Shown one piece after another: positions 7,293 to 13,133 of a stretch of DNA of 13,133 nt. The translations under genes were made by a program, and so were the position numbers. The DNA lies in contig JAHFQQ010000078.1 of assembly GCA_023259235.1 (NCBI GenBank), positions 1 to 13,133 of the forward strand, given 5' to 3'. The notes under the pieces are model-generated. The model searched no databases. It was not told the origin of the DNA and was given only the letters and a program-made list of their open reading frames with translations. The first letter of the stretch is position 1, and every line of letters begins with the position of its first letter. The stretch comes from Polaromonas sp. Lineage in GTDB: Bacteria; Pseudomonadota; Gammaproteobacteria; Burkholderiales; Burkholderiaceae_C.

Positions 7293-7799
7293 CTACAGGG
7301 CTCTCACCGCGGCCAGGCGGCGCATGACCTGCTGAACGATGTCGCTTTGCATGTCACGGTAGAGCAACGCCTCTTCAGCCTCCTTGGCCAGCGCGGCCGA
7401 TTCACTGTAGCTGATATCGCGCCGCTGCACGATTTCGGTATCGGGAATCAACTCCTTTCCCGCAACCGTCCGCAATCTGAAACGAAGGCGCATGCGCAGC
7501 TGAATCTCGCTCACCTGCCCCGAAGCGTTCTGACTGAGGACCACTCTTTCGCGCTGATTGGCCAGCACCTCGAGAATAACTTGGGCCCGATCAATCTGCC
7601 GGCTGTCGGTGATGACCTCGACCTTGCGGGTGGACTCCAGCGAGCGCTTGAGCTCCACGCCCAGTGGCGATGCTTCAACCACGCCGCTGTACAGCGCCGT
7701 GAACGCGAAGCTGGGTGCCTTGCGCAGCGCAAAGCCGCAGGCGCTAAGACCAACGGCGGCGCCAGACGCCATCAGGGACAGTAAAGTGCGGCGTTGCAT
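7293..7799 (-). CDS. lptE: LPS-assembly lipoprotein LptE
   Basis: Outer-membrane lipoprotein that plugs the LptD barrel and helps place lipopolysaccharide in the outer leaflet. The 168-residue protein has a short signal peptide with positive N-terminus (MQRR), a hydrophobic stretch and lipobox L18-S-A-C21, followed by GFALR, close to the CGFxLR start of mature LptE proteins. The rest is a mixed alpha/beta LptE-like domain rich in charged residues, ending in a helix. Length is normal (160-200). It lies 35 bp after leuS; leuS-lptE is a conserved pair in many proteobacteria, which strengthens a call that sequence motifs alone would leave moderate. In many relatives holA follows, but not here. 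Confidence 0.9.
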   Translation of the reverse strand: MQRRTLLSLMASGAAVGLSACGFALRKAPSFAFTALYSGVVEASPLGVELKRSLESTRKVEVITDSRQIDRAQVILEVLANQRERVVLSQNASGQVSEIQLRMRLRFRLRTVAGKELIPDTEIVQRRDISYSESAALAKEAEEALLYRDMQSDIVQQVMRRLAAVRAL

Positions 7800-7834
7800 C
7801 GTTGGCCTGGTGTGGGTGTTCTTCCGGGGGTACC

Positions 7835-10501
7835 TCAGACCACGATATTGACCAGGCGTCCCGGCACCACGATGATCTTTTTCGCAAGCGCACCCCCAGC
7901 TTGCCTGATGAAGGCTTCTGAAGCCAGCGCGGCGGCCTCAATCACCGCGTTGTCGGCACCGGCCGGGACCGTGACCGAGCCACGCAGCTTGCCATTGACC
8001 TGCAGCACCAGCGCGATTTCATCCTGCGCCAGCGCCGATTCGTCCACGGTGGGCCACGACGCATCAAGCAGGTCGCCATGGTCTGCGTTGTAGCCGATCT
8101 CATTCCATAGCGTATACGCGATATGCGGACAAACCGGATAAAGAATTCGCAGCAGAATCGAAATCGCCTCGCTTCGAAACGCCAGCACCTCATTGGCACG
8201 GGGTAATGCACCCACGTTTCCAGCCAACGAGACTCCTTCAACAGTATTCAACAGCTTCATGCAGGCAGAAACAACCGTGTTGTATTGCATCCGCTCATAG
8301 TCATAAGTTGCCTGTTTCAATATTTTGTGGACGTCCGTGCGTGCGCTTTGAATGTCATTGGCGCAAGTCTTCCAGCTTGAAGGGGCAGTCACTCTTTGGG
8401 TTTTCAACTGCCCAAAATTTTGACTGCAGAAATTCCAGACCCGGCGCAAAAAGCGGTAGGAGCCTTCCACCGCCGCGTCATTCCACTCCAGCGTCGCCTC
8501 GGGCGGGGCGGTAAACATGGTGTAGAGCCGGGCGGTGTCCGCACCGTATTTCTCGATCAGGTCCTGAGGGTCCACGCCGTTATTCTTGCTTTTGCTCATG
8601 GTTCCCACGCCTTCGTAGTTCACCAGCAGGCCGTCCGACTTGCGCCTGGCTCCCGTGATCTTGCCTGCGGCGTCGTGGATGTCTTCCACTTCGCCGGGCC
8701 AGAAATATTCGATGCCTCCCTTCTCGCTTTTGCGCGAGTAAATGTGGTTGAGCACCATGCCTTGCGTGAGCAACCTGGTGAAAGGCTCGTCAATCTTGAC
8801 GAGGCCCATGTCGCGCATGACCTTGGTCCAGAAACGCGCATACAGCAGATGCAGGATGGCGTGCTCGATGCCACCGATATACTGATCCATCGGCATCCAG
8901 TAGTCCGCGCCTTCGGCCACCATCTTCTGGTCGTTCCGCGGATCGCAGTAGCGCATGTAATACCACGACGAATCGACAAAGGTGTCCATGGTGTCGGTTT
9001 CCCGCCGCGCCGGTTTTCCGCAGGACGGGCAGGTCACGCCCGCGTGAAAGCCTTCGTGCTTGTGCAGCGGATTGCCTGACCCATCCGGCACGCAGTCCAG
9101 CGGCAACACCACGGGCAGGTCTTTTTCAGGCACCGGCACCGCTCCGTGTTCCTCGCAGTGAATGATGGGAATAGGCGTGCCCCAATAGCGCTGACGGCTC
9201 ACGCCCCAGTCGCGCAAGCGCCAAGTGGTCTTTTTTTCGCCCATGCCCTTGGCAGCCAAGTCGGCGGCCACTGCATCAACACACACCTTGAATCCCATGC
9301 CGTCGTACTTGCCGGAGTGAATGGCCACACCGTGCTGCTTGTCGCCATACCAGTCAGCCCACGCATCGGCGCTGAAGCGCTGGCCTTTTACATCAGTGAC
9401 CTGCTTGATAGAAAGGCCATACTTTTTGGCAAACTCAAAATCCCGCTCATCGTGCGCCGGGACACCCATGACAGCGCCGTCACCATAACTCATGAGCACG
9501 TAGTTGCCGACCCAGACCTCGATCGGCTCGCCGGTGAGCGGATGCTTGACAGACAGACCGGTGCGCTCGCCTCTCTTCTCCTGCGTGGCGAGTTCGGCTT
9601 CGGTGGTCCCGCCGGACTTGCATTCTTCAATGAACACGGCGAGTTCGGAATTCGACCTGGCCGCATGCAGCGCAAGCGGATGCTCGGGCGCCACGGCGCA
9701 GAACGTCACGCCCATGATGGTGTCGGCGCGCGTAGTGAAGACGTACATCTTGCCGTCATCGATCAGGGCGCCCGAGGCGTCCCGGATGTCATGTGGAAAG
9801 GCAAAGCGCACACCTTCGCTTTTGCCGATCCAGTTTTCCTGCATCAACTTGACGCGCTCGGGCCAGCCCGGCAGTTTGTCGCTGACGCAATCGAGCAGTT
9901 CCTCGGCGTAGTCGGTGATCTTCAGGTAATAACCGGGAATCTCGCGCTTTTCCACTACGGCGCCGGTGCGCCAGCCCTTGCCGTCGATCACCTGTTCATT
10001 GGCCAGCACGGTCTGGTCCACCGGATCCCAGTTCACCACCTGGGTCCTGCGGTAAGCGATGCCCTTTTTCAGCATCTTCAAAAACAGCCACTGGTTCCAT
10101 TTATAATAGCTCGGGTCGCAGGTCGCTACCTCGCGGCTCCAGTCGATCGCCAGCCCCATCGCCTGCATCTGCTTTTTCATATAAGCGATGTTCTCGTAGG
10201 TCCATCTGGCAGGTGGCACGCCGTTTTTCAGCGCGGCATTCTCCGCGGGCAGGCCAAACGCATCCCAGCCCATGGGCATAAGCACGTTGTAGCCCTTCAT
10301 GCGCAGGTAGCGCGTGAGCATGTCGTTGATGGTGTAATTGCGCACATGGCCCATGTGCAGCTTGCCGCTGGGGTAAGGCAGCATCGAGCAGGCGTAGAAC
10401 TTCTTCTTGCTCGGGTCTTCGATCACGCGGTAGGCATCAATGGCAGCCCACTGGGTTTGGGCGCCGTATTCAACGTCAAGGTGGTTATATTTGTCTTGCA
10501 T
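7835..10501 (-). CDS. leuS: Leucyl-tRNA synthetase
   Basis: Class I aminoacyl-tRNA synthetase that charges tRNA-Leu with leucine in the cytoplasm. The 888-residue protein shows the HMGH signature at 49-52 (after CSMLPYPSGKL), a CP1 editing domain with TTRADT (256-261) and the HDERDF motif with D351, a CPSCGKPA zinc-like site near 491, DSSWYY (510-515), the second signature as TMSKS (634-638, T in place of the first K), and the C-terminal tRNA-binding domain. Size agrees with bacterial LeuRS (about 860-890). The ATG at 10501 begins MQDKYNHLDVE, matching family N-termini; the frame stays open 51 codons further upstream into exbD, but that part does not look like LeuRS. Downstream lptE follows after 35 bp. 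Confidence 0.99.
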   Translation of the reverse strand: MQDKYNHLDVEYGAQTQWAAIDAYRVIEDPSKKKFYACSMLPYPSGKLHMGHVRNYTINDMLTRYLRMKGYNVLMPMGWDAFGLPAENAALKNGVPPARWTYENIAYMKKQMQAMGLAIDWSREVATCDPSYYKWNQWLFLKMLKKGIAYRRTQVVNWDPVDQTVLANEQVIDGKGWRTGAVVEKREIPGYYLKITDYAEELLDCVSDKLPGWPERVKLMQENWIGKSEGVRFAFPHDIRDASGALIDDGKMYVFTTRADTIMGVTFCAVAPEHPLALHAARSNSELAVFIEECKSGGTTEAELATQEKRGERTGLSVKHPLTGEPIEVWVGNYVLMSYGDGAVMGVPAHDERDFEFAKKYGLSIKQVTDVKGQRFSADAWADWYGDKQHGVAIHSGKYDGMGFKVCVDAVAADLAAKGMGEKKTTWRLRDWGVSRQRYWGTPIPIIHCEEHGAVPVPEKDLPVVLPLDCVPDGSGNPLHKHEGFHAGVTCPSCGKPARRETDTMDTFVDSSWYYMRYCDPRNDQKMVAEGADYWMPMDQYIGGIEHAILHLLYARFWTKVMRDMGLVKIDEPFTRLLTQGMVLNHIYSRKSEKGGIEYFWPGEVEDIHDAAGKITGARRKSDGLLVNYEGVGTMSKSKNNGVDPQDLIEKYGADTARLYTMFTAPPEATLEWNDAAVEGSYRFLRRVWNFCSQNFGQLKTQRVTAPSSWKTCANDIQSARTDVHKILKQATYDYERMQYNTVVSACMKLLNTVEGVSLAGNVGALPRANEVLAFRSEAISILLRILYPVCPHIAYTLWNEIGYNADHGDLLDASWPTVDESALAQDEIALVLQVNGKLRGSVTVPAGADNAVIEAAALASEAFIRQAGGALAKKIIVVPGRLVNIVV

Positions 10502-10595
10502 GAAAAATTCTGGAAACCGGGAAATCCCGAAAACACGGGCCAGGCGGCCGAAACCGTAAACTACTGATTTTAGAGGCTGGGCGCAACGTTCCCCG

Positions 10596-11042
10596 TCAGC
10601 GATCCACCAACGGTGCACCCGCAGCGGCTGGAGCGGGCTCGGCGACAAAGCCAATGCGGCTCAAGCCGGCTTTCTGCGCCAGCCCCATGATGGCAACGAC
10701 TTTTCCATAGGGGACCGCCGCATCAGCCCGCAATTGGACTTCAGTATCCGGGTTTTGGGTCGCGGCCTGTGCCAGATCAAGCGCCAGCTCATCGAGCTTG
10801 CGCGGCCTGTCATTGAGGAAAGTCTGGCCCGACTGATCGACCACCAGCGTCACAAAGGCAGCTACATTGCCATGCCTGGCCGCATCAGTTTTTGGCAGAT
10901 CGAGCCGGATGGCGCTGCCCAGCAAGGGGGCGGTGATGATGAAAATAACCACCAGCACCAGCATCACATCGACCAGTGGCGTGACATTGATCTCACTCAT
11001 GGGTTGCGGACTGGGCATGCGTTCCAGACGACCGAAACTCAT
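10596..11042 (-). CDS. exbD: ExbD/TolR-family biopolymer transport protein
   Basis: Small subunit of a proton-driven inner-membrane motor, partner of the ExbB/TolQ-type protein encoded just upstream. The 148-residue protein has a short cytoplasmic N-terminus with SEINVTPLVDV, one transmembrane helix (about 22-42) with the key proton-binding aspartate D25 at its start, and a periplasmic domain with the family's YGKVVAIMGLAQKAGLSRIGF region. The tail is rich in alanine and proline. ATG at 11042 is used because it overlaps the exbB stop (ATGA, 4 bases), a sign of coupled translation. No tolA, tolB, pal or tonB is nearby, so whether the pair serves TonB, Tol-Pal or another partner cannot be told; the exbD symbol marks the family only. 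Confidence 0.88.
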   Translation of the reverse strand: MSFGRLERMPSPQPMSEINVTPLVDVMLVLVVIFIITAPLLGSAIRLDLPKTDAARHGNVAAFVTLVVDQSGQTFLNDRPRKLDELALDLAQAATQNPDTEVQLRADAAVPYGKVVAIMGLAQKAGLSRIGFVAEPAPAAAGAPLVDR

Positions 11043-11785
11043 CGCGATTGATCCAGTGTGGATGCGGGAGCCACCAGGTCTTGCGCCGGACGCGCTTCCA
11101 AGGGACAACCAGCCCCCTCGGCGGGCAGCGCAGTACGCGCGGCGACAAGCGTGGGGACCAACAATTCGCGCAAATCCCGTGCAAAACCTTCCAGGTCGGC
11201 CTCGATGCGGCCCACGAAACGGCCAAAGATGTTGAAAGCGAGCACGGCCGGTATCGCCACCGCCAGACCAGCTGCAGTCATGACCAGTGCCTCGCCAACC
11301 GGGCCGGAGACCTTGTCAATCGTGATCTGGCCGGCCAGGGCAATGCCCTTGAGTGCATGGTAAATGCCCCAAACCGTGCCCAGCAAACCGACGAAGGGCG
11401 CGGTAGCCCCGACAGTGGCCAGCAGGACCTGACCGAACTGGAGCTTGTGCAGCACCGCATGCAGGGCATTGCGCAGCACGCGGGTGAGCTGCTGGGTCTC
11501 GCTGCCGGCAAATGCCAGTGTGCCGGCAGCCTCGAAACGGGTCGCGACGATCAGCGGCAGAACCAGCGCATCGCGGTCGAACGCGGCAACCTTTTGCTGC
11601 CCCTCATCCACCGATGCCGCCTGCCAGAACCCGGCAATGCTGCGTGCCACGTCGCCCACCGCACGCAGCAGCAGCCAGGCCTTCCACAAAATCACCACCC
11701 AGCTCGCCACCGACATGACCAGCAACAAGACTGCAACCACCCTGCTGAGCGCATCGCCTTGCGTCATGAGTGCCCACAAGTTCAC
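11039..11785 (-). CDS. exbB: MotA/TolQ/ExbB-family proton channel protein
   Basis: Pentameric inner-membrane proton channel component that works with the ExbD/TolR-type protein to turn proton motive force into motion. The 248-residue protein has three hydrophobic segments (about 15-38, 119-145, 165-188), the conserved VGLLGTVWGIYHAL stretch (132-145) and GEAL with E165 at the place of the functional glutamate of ExbB, followed by GLAVAIPAVLAFN. The C-terminus is a cytoplasmic tail with an unusual alanine/proline-rich end (about 215-248). The start is taken as GTG at 11785, seven bases after the dapB stop, since MNLWALMTQGDALS matches the family N-terminus; ATG at 11767 is an alternative. ExbB versus TolQ identity is open. 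Confidence 0.9.
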   Translation of the reverse strand: MNLWALMTQGDALSRVVAVLLLVMSVASWVVILWKAWLLLRAVGDVARSIAGFWQAASVDEGQQKVAAFDRDALVLPLIVATRFEAAGTLAFAGSETQQLTRVLRNALHAVLHKLQFGQVLLATVGATAPFVGLLGTVWGIYHALKGIALAGQITIDKVSGPVGEALVMTAAGLAVAIPAVLAFNIFGRFVGRIEADLEGFARDLRELLVPTLVAARTALPAEGAGCPLEARPAQDLVAPASTLDQSR

Positions 11786-11792
11786 GGGCGGG

Positions 11793-12632
11793 TCACTTCA
11801 AATGGAGCACGTCGAACATGTCAAAAAGGCCGGCGGCCTGCCCATCAAGAAAACGCGCGGCGCGCAGGCTGCCTTGGGCGTAGGTGGCGCGGCTTGAGGA
11901 CTTGTGGGTGATCTCGATGCGCTCGCCGATCCCGGCAAACAGCACAGTGTGATCACCCACGATATCGCCGCCACGAATACTGGCAAAACCAATGCTGGAC
12001 GGGTCGCGCTCGCCGGTAATTCCCGCACGCGCATACACCGCGCAGTCTTTCAGGTCACGGCCCATCGCAGCGGCAATCACCTCACCCATTTTGAGGGCTG
12101 TCCCCGAGGGCGCATCGACTTTGTGGCGATGGTGCGCTTCAATGATTTCAATGTCGTAGCCAGTGGACAGCGCCTTGGCGGCCATCTCGAGCAGCTTGAG
12201 CGTAACGTTGACTCCCGCGCTCATGTTGGGCGCCATCACGATCGCGATGTCGCGGGCTGCAGCAGCAATCTGGACCTTTTGCGCCCCGGAAAAACCGGTC
12301 GTTCCAATCACCATTTTGACGCCCAACTCGCGGCAGACGGCCAAATGCGCCAGGGTACCCTCAGGCCGGGTAAAGTCGATCAACACGTGGGAGTTTTCCA
12401 GCCCCTGGCGAATGTCTGAATGAATAAGAATACCGCTGGAGCGCCCCGCAAAAGCGGCCGCATCCAGACCAATCGACGGGCTGGCAGCCAGATCAAGCGC
12501 ACCCGTCAACAGACAATCGGCGCTGGCGCCTATCGCTTCAATCAGCATCTGGCCCATCCGTCCGCCGGCGCCGGCCACTGCGATTCGATGCTGCGCCAGC
12601 GGTGTTGCGCCTTGCGTCATGCCGTCACTCAC
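11793..12632 (-). CDS. dapB: 4-hydroxy-tetrahydrodipicolinate reductase
   Basis: NAD(P)H-dependent reductase of the diaminopimelate/lysine pathway; it makes tetrahydrodipicolinate, needed for lysine and for peptidoglycan cross-links. The 279-residue protein has the Rossmann dinucleotide motif GAGGRMG at 21-27, GTTG at 110-113 and the DapB signature EAHHRHKVDAPSGTA (165-179) with catalytic H167 and K171. Length is normal (265-275 plus a short leader). GTG at 12632 gives a GTGA overlap with the bamE stop; ATG at 12620 (MTQGATPL) is the alternative and has GGTGAG upstream of it. Lying between bamE and exbB, it is part of the same probable operon. Confidence 0.98.
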   Translation of the reverse strand: MSDGMTQGATPLAQHRIAVAGAGGRMGQMLIEAIGASADCLLTGALDLAASPSIGLDAAAFAGRSSGILIHSDIRQGLENSHVLIDFTRPEGTLAHLAVCRELGVKMVIGTTGFSGAQKVQIAAAARDIAIVMAPNMSAGVNVTLKLLEMAAKALSTGYDIEIIEAHHRHKVDAPSGTALKMGEVIAAAMGRDLKDCAVYARAGITGERDPSSIGFASIRGGDIVGDHTVLFAGIGERIEITHKSSSRATYAQGSLRAARFLDGQAAGLFDMFDVLHLK

Positions 12633-13133
12633 CGTTTCGGGCTCTCGAGCGGCGGATACGCCGTGGTCTGCGCACCAGCGGAGATGCCGGGCACCGCGGC
12701 AACTCCGCTCGAGTCCGCCTGGCCAGCAGCAGATTTTTCGGCGGCGGCCTTGAGCTGCTCTTCGGTCGCCTGCAGAACCGGCACCTTTCCAAAATTGCGC
12801 CTGGTGTCCAGCTTGGCGATGAATTCCTGTTCGCTTGGCATCGTGTCGCCAGCAAATCGCTCCAACTGGTCGCCCTTGAAATACACCGTGTATTTGAACG
12901 ACTGGGGTTCAACGCCCTGCCGCTTCAGGGTAAAGACATAATCCCAACGGTCAGCGTGAAACAGGCTGGCCAGCAAAGGTGTGCCCAGTACCGCCTTGAC
13001 CTGCTCGCGCGTCATGCCGGGCCGAAGTTGCTCGATTTGCTCCCGGGAGACGAAATTGCCCTGGATGATATCTATCTTGTAGGGCTTGATCCAGTTCACC
13101 GGGTTAACCGCGCTGGCGCTCATGCCGCTGGTC
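12629..13133 (-). CDS. bamE: Outer membrane protein assembly factor BamE (SmpA/OmlA family), N-terminus cut by window edge
   Basis: Lipoprotein of the BAM complex that inserts beta-barrel proteins into the outer membrane. The visible part shows the BamE core: YKIDIIQGNFVS near the start, LRPGMTREQVKAVLGTP, FHADRWDYVFTL and FKGDQLERF. After that comes a C-terminal extension rich in alanine and serine, of a kind common in Burkholderiales BamE. An ATG at 13123 exists, but the frame is open to the edge and the signal peptide with lipobox cysteine is expected just upstream, so this is a partial gene and not a 164-residue protein. Its stop overlaps the dapB start (GTGA). Confidence 0.93.
   Translation of the reverse strand, partial: TSGMSASAVNPVNWIKPYKIDIIQGNFVSREQIEQLRPGMTREQVKAVLGTPLLASLFHADRWDYVFTLKRQGVEPQSFKYTVYFKGDQLERFAGDTMPSEQEFIAKLDTRRNFGKVPVLQATEEQLKAAAEKSAAGQADSSGVAAVPGISAGAQTTAYPPLESPKR

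Noticed and set aside
10518..10529. Short hairpin CGGG-AAAT-CCCG in the exbD-leuS gap
   Set aside because: Only four base pairs and no proper T-run on the minus strand after it; too weak to call a terminator. The 94-bp gap shows no convincing promoter either.
9146..10567. A 473-codon open frame on the plus strand, opposite leuS
   Set aside because: Antisense shadow caused by high-GC codon use of leuS; no recognisable domain, and leuS is certain.
10502..10654. A 51-codon in-frame extension of leuS upstream of ATG 10501
   Set aside because: It overlaps the end of exbD and does not resemble LeuRS N-termini, whereas MQDKYNHLDVE does.
1..13133. CRISPR arrays, insertion sequences, phage genes or tRNA genes
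   Set aside because: No regular repeats, transposase-like frames or cloverleaf sequences were seen; the window is dense core genome.

Overview
The window carries thirteen protein genes, all on the minus strand, so gene order runs from high to low coordinates. Gene content, the high-GC codon pattern and the order of genes suggest a betaproteobacterium of the Burkholderiales, most likely Comamonadaceae (Polaromonas/Rhodoferax/Acidovorax-like). This placement is inference from protein character and synteny; no database search was run. No rRNA, tRNA, CRISPR array, transposase or phage gene was seen.

Right part (13133 to 7293): a tightly packed housekeeping and envelope cluster, bamE (N-terminus cut by the window edge), dapB, an ExbB/TolQ-family gene, an ExbD/TolR-family gene, leuS and lptE. 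It combines outer-membrane assembly proteins (BamE for beta-barrels, LptE for LPS) with a proton-driven inner-membrane motor, a lysine/diaminopimelate biosynthesis enzyme and leucyl-tRNA synthetase. Stop and start codons overlap at bamE/dapB (GTGA) and exbB/exbD (ATGA), which points to co-transcription and coupled translation. The longest gap is 94 bp, before leuS.

Junction (7292 to 7147): a 146-bp spacer between lptE and the respiratory cluster. It holds an unconvincing 40-codon frame, an inverted repeat and a weak promoter-like pair. holA, often found after lptE in related bacteria, is not here.

Left part (7146 to 1): a complete cbb3-type cytochrome c oxidase locus, ccoI-ccoS-ccoN-ccoO-ccoQ-ccoP-ccoG, with ccoG cut by the left edge. 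CcoNOQP are the structural subunits: the heme-copper catalytic subunit, a monoheme cytochrome c, a small membrane subunit and a diheme cytochrome c. CcoI (copper P-type ATPase), CcoS (cofactor insertion) and CcoG (iron-sulfur protein with cupric reductase activity in studied relatives) are assembly factors. The best regulatory site is an FNR/ANR-type box, TTGAC-ATGG-ATCAA, that contains the ccoS stop codon and sits at class II distance from a -10-like hexamer upstream of ccoN. This suggests that the oxidase genes get an extra low-oxygen promoter inside the cluster. The window looks like normal core genome; nothing in it demands a new biological system, and the findings are mostly regulatory and architectural.
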